Shown: in pieces, positions 7,754 to 15,647 of the stretch
Layout of the letters: the number at the start of each line of letters is the position of its first letter
Position numbering within the stretch: position 1 is the first letter of the stretch
NCBI GenBank assembly: GCA_040902585.1
Contig: JBBDXA010000150.1
Span: forward strand, 1-23,697
From: JBBDXA01 sp040902585
GTDB lineage: Bacteria > Planctomycetota > Phycisphaerae > Phycisphaerales > Phycisphaeraceae
DNA: 23,697 nt
Direction: 5' to 3'
The notes under the pieces: model-generated
Told to the model about the DNA's origin: nothing
Database searches by the model: none
What the model saw: only the letters and a program-made list of their open reading frames with translations
Position numbers and translations under genes: made by a program

Positions 7754-8470
7754 TCAATCGGATTGCCGTGGCGTTTCATCCGCCGCCTTCTCTTTCACCG
7801 CGCCCGCCTCACCGGGCGGAAGGACTTCGATCATCTCCGTCTCGCCGCCCCAGACGCGCTGGCGCATCTGCACGAGTACCTTGGGCTGGAAGCTCTTGGG
7901 GATGTAGAGTTCGGTGGTGGAGCCGAACTTGATCAGGCCGAAGCGTTCGCCGCGTTGGAGGATGTCGCCTTCCTTGGCGGTGCAGACGATGGTGCGGGCG
8001 ATCATGCCTGAGACCTGGCGCACCGCCGCGATGGGGTGCTTCTTCGTCGGGTGCAGGAGCGGGAACATGGACCAGGTGTTCACTTCAGCGGACTTGGGAT
8101 TGAGGGCGTTGAGATACTTGCCTTGCTTGCCGGTGAGGGGACCGACGAGGCCGTGACAAGGCGAGCGGTTGATATGCACATCGAGCACGGAGAGGAAGAT
8201 GCGGACACACGTCGCCCCTTCGCCGAAGGCTTCGAAATGTTCGACTTCGTGGATGGAGCTGATGACGCCGTCGGCAGGCGCGACCATGATGTTGCGACGC
8301 ACGGGCGTGTTGCGCTCGGGATCGCGAAAAAAGGCGCAAAGACAAAAGGCGATGATCACGACGATGGCAATGGGCCACCAGATCTGGAGCCAGATGAACA
8401 GGCCGATGAGTCCCGCTGCGATGAGCAGGATGGTCAACCATTCGCGTTTGCCGAGCGGGGTGAGGCGCAT
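7754..8470 (-). CDS. psd: Phosphatidylserine decarboxylase proenzyme, short type
   Basis: The enzyme makes phosphatidylethanolamine from phosphatidylserine at the inner membrane. The protein has 238 residues, as in the short PSD class. Seen: two hydrophobic stretches near the N-terminus (about 12-45), FFRDPER (47-53), the APADG segment with Asp67, LDVHINRSP (97-104) with the conserved His, and the self-cleavage site FGST (182-185) in which Ser184 becomes the pyruvoyl group. The C-terminal tail is charged. Short proteins of this type can also act on archaetidylserine-like lipids, but a bacterial role in PE synthesis is most likely. The gene shares its strand with uvrC and is separated from it by the palindromic repeat. 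No clear Shine-Dalgarno precedes the ATG. Confidence 0.93.
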   Translation of the reverse strand: MRLTPLGKREWLTILLIAAGLIGLFIWLQIWWPIAIVVIIAFCLCAFFRDPERNTPVRRNIMVAPADGVISSIHEVEHFEAFGEGATCVRIFLSVLDVHINRSPCHGLVGPLTGKQGKYLNALNPKSAEVNTWSMFPLLHPTKKHPIAAVRQVSGMIARTIVCTAKEGDILQRGERFGLIKFGSTTELYIPKSFQPKVLVQMRQRVWGGETEMIEVLPPGEAGAVKEKAADETPRQSD

Positions 8471-8487
8471 AGGGAGGGTGGAGGGTG

Positions 8488-8657
8488 AAGGGCCAAGGGA
8501 AGGAATGTTACGAGCGAACGGGTTGTGAAAGCAAAAGTCGAAAGTCAGAGTGTCACGCGCTTAAGGGCGATTGACAGGCTGACTTTCGACTTGGATGTAG
8601 CTGACTGCTTTGAGGCCGGATAAATCGAACCTTCTGGCCGCCGGCCCCTTGGCCCTT
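8488..8657. repeat. Nested inverted repeats upstream of psd
   Basis: A perfect 14-bp inverted repeat, AAGTCGAAAGTCAG (8535-8548) and CTGACTTTCGACTT (8579-8592), encloses a shorter TGTCA/TGACA pair. Outside it lies a second perfect pair, AAGGGCCAAGGG (8488-8499) and CCCTTGGCCCTT (8646-8657), and the right flank repeats TTGGCCC three times. The region separates the HTH membrane-protein gene from psd on the same strand. The inner hairpin could end the upstream transcript, but the nested structure looks more like a palindromic mobile repeat. Confidence 0.7.
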
Positions 8658-8683
8658 GGCCCACCTCCCTTGGCCCTCTCGCC

Positions 8684-9622
8684 TCAAGCGGCGTTTTTCT
8701 TGCTCTTGCCGATGAAGAAGCCGATCACACCGAAGAGGATGGCCGCGACGAGCGAGCCGATGAAGTAGTACATGAGGGTCTTGTCTTCGTCGCCGCCGGG
8801 GCCGGCAATCGTCTTGGTGATGTCCAGATGAGTGCCGTTGACCGCGCCCACGGCGACGAGCATCGCGGCGATGAGGACGACCAGGGCGACGGCAAACATG
8901 CCGATGCCCAAACCATTGCCCGCGGGATCAGGCTCTTCGACAACTTCAACATAAACCGGAGCGCCGCCGCCGCCGGCCTGATATTCCAGACCGCTGGAGC
9001 CGGAGCCGAACGCCGCGCTGGCGGGTTCAAAGGCGCCGGAGGAACTGCCGGGCGATTCGATCTTCGCATCGGAGCCTTCGCCGCCGGGGTAAATTTCATC
9101 GAGCAGTTCAGCGCCGAGGCTGGTGTCATCGGATTCCTGCGTGAGGTCGAGCAGGCCCGAGCCGGAGCCGACGCTTTCCAGCGCGAGTTCTTCTTCATCG
9201 TCAACGGGCTTGACGATGGTCTGTGCGTGCGGGTCGGCATCATCGATCTCGCCGGCATCGAACACGCTGATGCCCGTGGCCATGCGCGAGTCTTCGTTCT
9301 TGGATTTCTTGGCCCCGGGAAGATCATCTTCGTCGATGGCCAGATCGATCTGATCGCCGCTGGAGCGCGCGCCCTTGGGTATCTCGCCGGTGGACAGTCC
9401 GGTCTCATCGAGCGGAATCGCGCCGGAGGAGATTCCGGTTTCGCTTGCATCATCATCGGCGCGGGCCGAGGCGAGGGAATCGACCTGATCGCGTTTGAAC
9501 ATCAGCTTGTCGCGATCGCGAAACTGCTGGAGCTTGCCGCCCTTGGCCATCTCCTTGATTTCGTCTTCGCCGACGCCGAGCTTCTCCGCGGTTTCCTGAA
9601 GCGTGTAAAACATCTTGGCCAT
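8684..9622 (-). CDS. MerR/excisionase-type HTH protein with two C-terminal membrane helices
   Basis: From ATG 9622 the protein has 312 residues. Residues about 5-50 (FYTLQETAEKLGVGEDEIKE, then KLQQFRDRDKLMFKRDQVD) form an excisionase-like helix-turn-helix. A long acidic, Ser/Gly/Asp-rich region of about 190 residues without clear fold follows, then two hydrophobic helices near the C-terminus separated by a short loop, ending in GKSKKNAA. The N-terminal HTH would face the cytoplasm. The start is fixed by AAGGG 7 nt upstream; the frame is open 135 nt further upstream, but a candidate promoter lies at the edge of that extension. The role is unknown: a membrane-tethered regulator or a structural protein using the HTH fold for protein contacts are both possible. 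Confidence 0.8.
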   Translation of the reverse strand: MAKMFYTLQETAEKLGVGEDEIKEMAKGGKLQQFRDRDKLMFKRDQVDSLASARADDDASETGISSGAIPLDETGLSTGEIPKGARSSGDQIDLAIDEDDLPGAKKSKNEDSRMATGISVFDAGEIDDADPHAQTIVKPVDDEEELALESVGSGSGLLDLTQESDDTSLGAELLDEIYPGGEGSDAKIESPGSSSGAFEPASAAFGSGSSGLEYQAGGGGAPVYVEVVEEPDPAGNGLGIGMFAVALVVLIAAMLVAVGAVNGTHLDITKTIAGPGGDEDKTLMYYFIGSLVAAILFGVIGFFIGKSKKNAA

Positions 9623-9728
9623 GTCGAGACCCTTATGAATGGAAACGGGCAGCGTGAACCGAACACCGATGAACGACACCGAGGCCGTAACGACCGCCGG
9701 CAGAACGCCCATGGTCTTGGACGGTGGT

Positions 9729-9757
9729 AGTTTAGAACGATCCGCGGCAGATCGCAA
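9729..9757 (-). promoter_or_regulatory. Candidate sigma70-type promoter for the HTH membrane-protein gene
   Basis: On the - strand TTGCGA (9752-9757) and TAAACT (9729-9734) are spaced by 17 nt. Each matches consensus at four of six positions. It would leave a 5' leader of about 100 nt. The rest of the gap up to 9995 shows no supported gene. Confidence 0.35.
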
Positions 9758-9995
9758 GGGCGCGGGAAAGGCGTGTGGTCAGTTCGGCGGAAGGGCCAGG
9801 GGAAGGGGGTAGCAGGCCAAGTGGGAATGCAACGAAGTCAGGCCTTTTCAACATTGAGGAATTCTCTCCGGTACACGGGCGTTGGATCGCTCGATTGAAA
9901 GGACAGCATCCGGCCGATGTCGCAGCAGTGTCCGGCACCTCGGCCTGTTGAACTAGAAAGAACCAGGAAACCGGCAGGACGCATCGCCTGCGCGA

Positions 9996-10124
9996 TCACA
10001 CTTGTGACCACAGCTTGATGATCCCCACCAGGATCGCTCCGGCAATGCCAAGACCGATCGTCGCCGCCAGAAGTGTCAGCGTCACCAATCCCATACGTTC
10101 GCCAATTGTCACACGCTTTCTCAT
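9996..10124 (-). CDS. 42-residue single-span membrane protein
   Basis: The product starts MRKRVTIGERMG and continues with one hydrophobic helix of about 25 residues (LVTLTLLAATIGLGIAGAIL and on), ending KLWSQV. The positive N-terminus suggests it stays in the cytoplasm. I do not recognise a family. The start at ATG 10124 is strongly supported by AAGGGAG six nt upstream; the frame stays open to 10214 but that part runs into the promoter. A short GC hairpin (9974-9991) follows the stop and may end transcription. Small size makes the call depend on the promoter and ribosome binding site, both of which are good. Confidence 0.65.
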   Translation of the reverse strand: MRKRVTIGERMGLVTLTLLAATIGLGIAGAILVGIIKLWSQV

Positions 10125-10194
10125 AGCCGTCTCCCTTCTTGAATTGAAGGTTTGATAGGAAACCACGGCACCCAACAGATTCTGCCCCACTTCA

Positions 10195-10222
10195 AATATA
10201 TCCCAAGCCCGCAAAGTTACAA
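10195..10222 (-). promoter_or_regulatory. Promoter for the 42-residue membrane protein
   Basis: On the - strand TTGTAA (10217-10222) and TATATT (10195-10200) are 16 nt apart; the -10 matches consensus at five of six positions. It sits in a locally AT-rich patch and would give a leader of about 65 nt ending in the strong Shine-Dalgarno before ATG 10124. Confidence 0.5.
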
Positions 10223-10346
10223 GATATTTCTTGGCGATTTCGTGATCTTTGCGGAGATCTTACGGGCATCTTCGCGATGAGGTTTGCGTTTTAGCGGTGC
10301 CGTCAGCAAACTGTCCGCTCGCCAATTCCCTTCACGAGGACCGCCC

Positions 10347-10808
10347 ATGCGCTGGCTCTTGCTTTTCGCGGCTCTGCTTTGTCCGGGTTGTCAGTCGTCG
10401 AACATCAGCGACACGATGCCGGCTCACTACACGCTCGCCCTGACCACAGCCGGGGCAAATCAGCAGTTCACCTTCTTCAAACTCGACGCTGATGATGTGC
10501 TCCACTTCGCAGGCGGGCGGGATGTGATCACCCGCGCGACCAAGCCGCTTTTGAAGGTCACGCCTTTGCAGCGGGAAGCGCTCTGGAACCTGGTCGTGCG
10601 GTACGGCCTTCACAAGGCCAAGGGCGAACTCTTTCTTACAGACGGAAAGGTCAAGTACGAACTCACGATTAAGACCGGTTCCATGTTCGCGAATCAGAAG
10701 CTGAACGCGGCCGACAATGAAGTGCCCGGCCTCGCGGAGCTGCATCAGTACTTGATGGCCGTGCGAGCAGGTGTGAAACTCGACAGTCCGCTGCCGGGAC
10801 CGGATTAG
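10347..10808 (+). CDS. Putative lipoprotein of unknown function
   Basis: The 153-residue protein starts MRWLLLFAALLCPGCQSS: a short signal sequence with a cysteine placed like a lipoprotein anchor, although CPGC is not an ideal lipobox because position -3 is Cys rather than Leu. The mature part contains a repeating-strand segment and FLTDGKVKYELTIKTGS, and I do not recognise a family. The ATG at 10347 is supported by GAGGA six nt upstream; the open frame reaches back to 10284, but that part does not look like a signal peptide. The kinase gene begins 173 nt further on the same strand; no terminator is obvious between them. Confidence 0.68.
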   Translation: MRWLLLFAALLCPGCQSSNISDTMPAHYTLALTTAGANQQFTFFKLDADDVLHFAGGRDVITRATKPLLKVTPLQREALWNLVVRYGLHKAKGELFLTDGKVKYELTIKTGSMFANQKLNAADNEVPGLAELHQYLMAVRAGVKLDSPLPGPD

Positions 10809-10981
10809 CGGTGATGGCGGCGCGCCCCGCCAGTCTTGCCGCCAACGGTATCCACGACCTGCGCCCCGCGTTAGAATGCTCCATCGATCCGCGGTCACCA
10901 CCGTCAGCCCTCGCGGGGCAGCCATTCGATTCGTCCTCAATCCACACTGGCATCACGCCGGCTTCAAGGTAGTTTTCACAC

Positions 10982-12850
10982 GTGTCAACGGACAGCACCA
11001 GCCCGATCCTCGGCGAACCGTTGGAGACGGTCACCTGCGCCTGCGGGACGATTGTGAAAGTGGCGGGCCTGCCGCCGCTGTCGAAGGTCGAGTGTCCCAA
11101 GTGCGGCGCGATGTTTCCGCTGCCGGTAAAGCTCGGTCAATTTCACCTGCTCAAGCGATTGGGCCAAGGTTCGATGGGCGAGGTGTTTGAAGCCAAGGAC
11201 ATCACCCTGGGGCGGCACGTGGCGATCAAGGTGATGGGCCGCAAGATCGCGGCTGATGAAGAGGCGATGCGCGGCTTCGTGCGCGAAGCGCGAAGCCTGG
11301 CGGCGCTGAACCATCGCAACGTCGTGCAGGTTCACACCATCGGCGTCGAGAAGAGACAGCCCTACATCGTGATGGAACTGGTCTCCGGCGGGCGCGTGGA
11401 CCAGATGATCGAGAAGGACATGCCCGGCGACGAACGCCGCACGCTTCAGATCGCCATCGACGCGGCCCGCGGACTGGAGGCAGCCGCCAACGCAGGCATG
11501 GTGCATGGCGATGTGAAGCCCGCCAACATCCTTCTCGATGCCAACGGGCAGGGGAAGATCGTGGACTTCGGCCTCGCTCGCCTCGCTGACACGCACGAAG
11601 AGGGCAAGATTTACGGCACCCCGTTCTACCTGCCGCCGGAACTTCTAAAAGGCAAGAAGGCCGACTTCCGCTCGGATATTTTCAGCCTGGGCGCGAGCCT
11701 GTTTCACGTGCTGGTGGGCCGGCCCCCCTTCCGCGGCAAAACCGTCAAAGACATCGTCCGCGCCCGGCTGGTGGACTCTGCGCCGAACCTGCGCGAGGTC
11801 GTGCCCAGCATTCATCCCGCGACGGCGAATGTGATCGCCCGCATGCTGGCGCGCAATCCGGAGGATCGCCATCAATCGTACGAAGAGCTGGTCACGGAGC
11901 TGCAAGGCGCGGTGAACACGCTCAACGATCCGAACATGTCCGGCGAACTGGCGGACCTGACGGAGGCGATCAGTGGCACGGAGCGGACCGCGGCGCGCAC
12001 AGCGCGCGTGCCCGTACCTGAGCCCGGCGAGCGCTCGCGTTCGCGCATCAACTATGTGGATGGAGCCCGCACGGTCGCACGCATGAGCCACGGTGAGATC
12101 GTCGCACCTGAAGGCGGCTCCAAAAAACTCTGGATCATCGGCGGAGCCACGGCTGCGGTCGTGGTCATTATTCTGATCATCGTCCTCGCATCGTCAGGCG
12201 GCGATGGCGGAAGGGGCGGCGGTCCTGATGGCGGACCGGGCGGCGGAGGCAACGGCGCGGGACTTAAGACGTTCACCGAATCCTTCCCCGGCAGCACGCT
12301 CGATCCCGCGTGGACGTTCGTTCAAGGCGGCGGCAAACTGGCCGAGGGTCGGTATCGCCTAACGGACAGTGATGTCGTGAATGAGCCGGGCATCAAGCGC
12401 GTGATTGGCAACGGATCATGTGACATCACCTTCGACGTGGCCCGTTTTGAATCCGCCGGTCGCGGCGAAGCTTTCAAATTCGAAGTGTGGGACGATGCCT
12501 ACCGCGGCGTGCTCCTGCACCTCTACAACGACCAGGGAAGCTGCTACCTGGAAATCCGCAAGGCGGACCCGACGGGCGGTTCCGTCCTTCTGGGCAAGAC
12601 GAAGTTTGAAGCGCTGCCCAAGTCCCTCAAGCTCCGCGCGGAATGGGACATGCCCAACGGCCGCTGGCGCATCCGCTACGGCATCGATGGCGCACCTGCC
12701 ACGACGGAAGCCGAAGGCGGCCGGCTCGATGGCTTCAGATCCAGCGAGCCGCCGAGCGGAAGGTTCATTCAGATCCGCGTCGATCAGTTCGGCAACGCCG
12801 GCACCAGCGCGATGGAACTGAGCAAAGTCGATGTCAGTCCCGGGCAGTAA
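10982..12850 (+). CDS. Receptor-like Ser/Thr protein kinase with N-terminal zinc ribbon
   Basis: Domains in order in this 622-residue protein: a zinc ribbon with CAC (Cys19, Cys21) and CPKC (Cys38, Cys41); a Hanks-type kinase (about 53-310) with GQGSMGEV, VAIK with Lys83, HGDVKPANILL with Asp177 and Asn182, DFG with Asp195, and the GTPFYLPPE activation-segment end; a linker; one transmembrane helix (about 383-404); a Gly-rich hinge (406-427); and an extracytoplasmic domain of about 190 residues that resembles the concanavalin-like DUF1080 type by pattern. The catalytic loop has HGD in place of HRD, so it is a non-RD kinase and may not need activation-loop phosphorylation. The start is GTG at 10982. 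Its ligand and substrates are unknown. Confidence 0.93.
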   Translation: MSTDSTSPILGEPLETVTCACGTIVKVAGLPPLSKVECPKCGAMFPLPVKLGQFHLLKRLGQGSMGEVFEAKDITLGRHVAIKVMGRKIAADEEAMRGFVREARSLAALNHRNVVQVHTIGVEKRQPYIVMELVSGGRVDQMIEKDMPGDERRTLQIAIDAARGLEAAANAGMVHGDVKPANILLDANGQGKIVDFGLARLADTHEEGKIYGTPFYLPPELLKGKKADFRSDIFSLGASLFHVLVGRPPFRGKTVKDIVRARLVDSAPNLREVVPSIHPATANVIARMLARNPEDRHQSYEELVTELQGAVNTLNDPNMSGELADLTEAISGTERTAARTARVPVPEPGERSRSRINYVDGARTVARMSHGEIVAPEGGSKKLWIIGGATAAVVVIILIIVLASSGGDGGRGGGPDGGPGGGGNGAGLKTFTESFPGSTLDPAWTFVQGGGKLAEGRYRLTDSDVVNEPGIKRVIGNGSCDITFDVARFESAGRGEAFKFEVWDDAYRGVLLHLYNDQGSCYLEIRKADPTGGSVLLGKTKFEALPKSLKLRAEWDMPNGRWRIRYGIDGAPATTEAEGGRLDGFRSSEPPSGRFIQIRVDQFGNAGTSAMELSKVDVSPGQ

Positions 12851-12888
12851 ACGGCGTTGCCTTTCTTCGCTCCGCGCGTCGCCTGCCG

Positions 12889-12894
12889 TATCAT
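12889..12894 (+). promoter_or_regulatory. TATCAT -10 box 7 nt before the adenosyltransferase ATG
   Basis: TATCAT matches consensus at five of six positions and is separated from ATG 12902 by seven bases. With no Shine-Dalgarno in between, transcription would start at the ATG itself. A weak TTCGCT (12866-12871) lies 17 nt upstream. Confidence 0.4.
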
Positions 12895-12901
12895 CGGCGC
12901 G

Positions 12902-13459
12902 ATGAAACTCTACACCCGCATCGGCGACGACGGCACCACCCGTCTCTTTGGCAACCAGATCATCGAAAAGGACGCGCCCCGTGTCGAGGCGTATGGCTGC
13001 GTCGATGAGCTCAACAGTGCCCTGGGTCTGGCGGCAGCCGCATCTACTTTCGAGCCTGTCACCACCGTTCTCACGCGGCTTCAGAATCGCCTGTTCGACG
13101 TCGGCGCGGACCTGGCGACACCGCGCAAGACTGATGAGGCCGACTCGCCCGCATCGATCGATCGCATCAACTCGAACGATGCGACCGAACTGGAACAGAT
13201 GATCGACGCCATCTGCGAACCACTCGCGCCGATGCGGAACTTCATCCTGCCTGGCGGAAGTGAACTGGCAGCGAGGCTGCACTTGGCGCGGACCATCTGC
13301 CGCAGGGCCGAGCGAGCGTGTGTGACGCTCAGCCGGACCGAGCCGGGGTTGAAGGATGTCGTGATCTTCCTCAACCGCGTCAGCGACCTGCTCTTTGCGC
13401 TGGCGCGACGGGCGAACCAGTTGGCAGGCGTGGAGGATGTGCCGTGGCGGAAGCGGTGA
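12902..13459 (+). CDS. PduO-type cob(I)alamin adenosyltransferase
   Basis: The enzyme transfers the adenosyl group of ATP to cob(I)alamin to make coenzyme B12. The 185-residue length is typical. Seen: the N-terminal ATP-binding signature MKLYTRIGDDGTTRLFG, then KDAPRVEAYGCVDELNSALG, NFILPGGS, the CRRAERAC helix with the conserved Arg and Glu, and FLNRVSDLLFALAR. These are all family hallmarks (PduO/MMAB type). The ATG at 12902 starts exactly at the signature; the frame is open back to 12857 but there is no support for it. The kinase gene ends 51 nt upstream, and the two are not functionally related as far as can be seen. The role implies B12-dependent enzymes elsewhere in the genome. Confidence 0.95.
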   Translation: MKLYTRIGDDGTTRLFGNQIIEKDAPRVEAYGCVDELNSALGLAAAASTFEPVTTVLTRLQNRLFDVGADLATPRKTDEADSPASIDRINSNDATELEQMIDAICEPLAPMRNFILPGGSELAARLHLARTICRRAERACVTLSRTEPGLKDVVIFLNRVSDLLFALARRANQLAGVEDVPWRKR

Positions 13460-13498
13460 GGGGAACAAGGGATTGGAGACAGGGAAGAGGAAACGTGC

Positions 13499-13598
13499 CA
13501 AGCCCGATGGCGAGTCTGCGAGCCGTCGGGGTATTCGAGGAAGGCGCTGCATGCCGGGGCAGATACCCCAACGGCTCGCAGATTCGCCATTGGGCTTG
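13499..13598. repeat. Long inverted repeat with 36-bp arms
   Basis: The arm at 13499-13534 matches the inverse of 13563-13598 at 33 of 36 positions; two of the three differences would still pair as G-U in RNA. The loop is 28 nt. The element lies between the adenosyltransferase and the beta-propeller gene. It could act as a terminator for the former, but the arm length and differences look like an old palindromic dispersed repeat. No T-run follows. Confidence 0.85.
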
Positions 13599-13708
13599 AA
13601 CGGAAGGTTCATCTATGCCCTCCGCACCGGCCTGCTTACACTGTCATGGGGATACTGCCGATCAATTCCGGGGTACGACCCGATCAACCAGTCGACCGAG
13701 GAGCCACG

Positions 13709-15421
13709 ATGAAACTCAACCTACAACCTTTCCTTGCCCGACTGAATCGTGCTCTGGCGGCGTCGCTGCTCCTGTTCGGATTGGTGACCAGCGCTGTGGC
13801 CCAGGAGAAGGACAAGCAGCCCGCCGCCCCGCCGCCTGAAGTAAGACCTGAAGTAAAGGGCCCATTTGCCGGGCAATTCAGTGGTGATGATCTTTCAATG
13901 ACCATCGAACACACAGGCAAGACATGCAAGGGAAAGATCATCAAGGCCGGCAAACCGTTTGAGTTTACCGGAACCGCCGAGGGCAACGCACTACAGGGCA
14001 GCTTCAGCGTGGGCGGCGCAAAGTCCAATTTCTCAGCCACGATCATTGGTGACGAACTCACGCTGACGCTGGGCTTTGACGCCTACAAATTGTCCCGAGC
14101 CGGGGCGACACCCGTCGTCAAGACCGGCGTCAACACCGTGCGCAAGGAGGTGCTGCTGATCGAGAGCGCTGAGGTGCTCAACGACACCGAAGTGGTGAGT
14201 CCGAGTAACAGGCGCATAGCGTTCGTGATCCTGCGCGACGGCCTGCGCTATGCGGTCCTCGACGGCGTCGAAGGCAAACCGTACCGTCGCATCGGCGGAC
14301 TGGTGTTCAGCCCCGACAGCAGCCGGTTGAGCTACATCGCCAAGCGCAGTGACGGGAAAGTACTGGTCGTCGTCGATGAAAAGGAAAGCGAAGACTTCGA
14401 CGCGCTGGGCCGAGGGCCGGCCACCTTCAGCCCCGACGGCAAACGTCTGGCTTTTGCGGGCCTGCGCGAAGGCAAGTGGCGCGTCTTGATCGACGGCGAA
14501 GCGGGCGAAGCTTACGAAGCGATCGGCGCGATCCTGTTCAGCCCCGACAGCAAGCGCGTAGCCTACCCCGCGCTAAAAGAGGGAAAGTGGCGGGCGGTGG
14601 TCGATGGGCAGGAGCATGCCGCGGTCACGGAAATCGGCCGAAACGAGATCATCTTCAGTCCGGACAGCAAGCACGTGGCCTATGCCGCCATCGACGGCAA
14701 CCAGCAGAACATGATGGTCGATGGCATTCCCGGCAGGACCTTTGACGGCATCACCGGCTTCGGCTTCAGCGAGAACGGCAGGCGCACCGCCTACGTCGCC
14801 CTGCGCAATCGCCAGTGCGTCCTCGTTGTCGACGGCCAGGAGAAAGCGACCTACGAGCACATCCAGGGCGTCTCGATGGACAAGTCCGGCAAGACGCTGG
14901 CGATCGGCATCCGACGCGACCGGCAGGCCATGCTGGTGATCAATGATGTCGAACAGCCCGAGTTCGACAATGTGGAAGGCCCGCAGTTCAGTCCGATCGG
15001 CGGACGGATCGCCTACCTCGCGCAGAAGGATAACAAGTGGAGCGTGATGATGGCCGACGGCACCCCGGCCAGTAAACCTCACGACCGCGTGGATTTTCTG
15101 TCGTTCAGCCCCGATGGCAAACGCCTCGCCTACGTCGCGGTCGACAAGAAGCTGAATACAGTTCATCTCGATGACGAAACGCTCGGCGGGTTTGACGAAA
15201 TCTGGGAACACGGCCTGCTGTTCAGCCCCGACAGCAAGCACGTCCTATTCGGCGCTCATCGCGAGACCCGGTCCCTTCTCGTCATCGATGGCATCGGCGG
15301 CGAAGACATCGGCACGTTGCTCCCCGGAAGCAAAGCGGTCTTCGACAAGGCGGATGAGCTTCACATCATCACCCGCCGCGGCACCAGCTATCAGCGGCTG
15401 GATGTGCGCATCCTCAGGTGA
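13709..15421 (+). CDS. Secreted PD40/WD40-like beta-propeller protein
   Basis: The 570-residue protein starts with a signal peptide (MKLNLQPFLARL, hydrophobic core, likely cleavage after AVA at about residue 31). A first domain of about 110 residues (GPFAGQFSGDDLSMTIEHTGKTCKG and on) looks like a small beta-barrel. From about residue 150 on there are ten repeats of about 37-41 residues of the form FSPDSKRVAY, variable strand, KWRVLVDG, variable, YEAIG; the match to TolB-like PD40 repeats is good. The ATG at 13709 has GAGGAG six nt upstream. No catalytic motif is seen. Such proteins usually bind ligands or partners in the periplasm; a specific role cannot be given. Confidence 0.85.
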   Translation: MKLNLQPFLARLNRALAASLLLFGLVTSAVAQEKDKQPAAPPPEVRPEVKGPFAGQFSGDDLSMTIEHTGKTCKGKIIKAGKPFEFTGTAEGNALQGSFSVGGAKSNFSATIIGDELTLTLGFDAYKLSRAGATPVVKTGVNTVRKEVLLIESAEVLNDTEVVSPSNRRIAFVILRDGLRYAVLDGVEGKPYRRIGGLVFSPDSSRLSYIAKRSDGKVLVVVDEKESEDFDALGRGPATFSPDGKRLAFAGLREGKWRVLIDGEAGEAYEAIGAILFSPDSKRVAYPALKEGKWRAVVDGQEHAAVTEIGRNEIIFSPDSKHVAYAAIDGNQQNMMVDGIPGRTFDGITGFGFSENGRRTAYVALRNRQCVLVVDGQEKATYEHIQGVSMDKSGKTLAIGIRRDRQAMLVINDVEQPEFDNVEGPQFSPIGGRIAYLAQKDNKWSVMMADGTPASKPHDRVDFLSFSPDGKRLAYVAVDKKLNTVHLDDETLGGFDEIWEHGLLFSPDSKHVLFGAHRETRSLLVIDGIGGEDIGTLLPGSKAVFDKADELHIITRRGTSYQRLDVRILR

Positions 15422-15447
15422 CAAACGCAAATGTCGCGTCGCCCGTC

Positions 15448-15504
15448 ACCTGATCCATCAGGTATCCATTGCGGTCATTTGACTTCGACTTTTCCATCAA
15501 AGTC
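15448..15504 (+). terminator. Two short hairpins after the propeller gene
   Basis: ACCTGAT/ATCAGGT (15448-15463, 2-nt spacing) and GACTTT/AAAGTC (15487-15504, 6-nt loop) are perfect inverted repeats 27 and 66 nt after the stop codon. Neither has a long T-run. They may end the transcript before the biosynthetic block; apart from them I see no gene in the 226 nt up to 15647. Confidence 0.3.
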
Positions 15505-15647
15505 CGCTTTGCCTGCGCGGCGGGTCTGATAAGCCGCGCGGCCCCTGCGCGAATCGCCAATCAGGTAAGTGCGGGTTACACACCTCGAAAGTCGCCGCAA
15601 TCGCCAAAATCAGAGGAATCAGGTCAACCCCTCGTCTCCACCCGTCG

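Noticed and set aside
7614..7932. Open frames on the + strand through the CGCAGAG palindrome
   Set aside because: They arise from the repeat sequence and the antisense of psd; no protein features.
9732..9938. 68-codon open frame on the - strand upstream of the HTH gene
   Set aside because: No Shine-Dalgarno, no recognisable features, and it overlaps the candidate promoter.
12416..13612. 398-codon open frame on the - strand opposite the kinase end and the adenosyltransferase
   Set aside because: It is antisense to two well-supported genes and has no recognisable motif.
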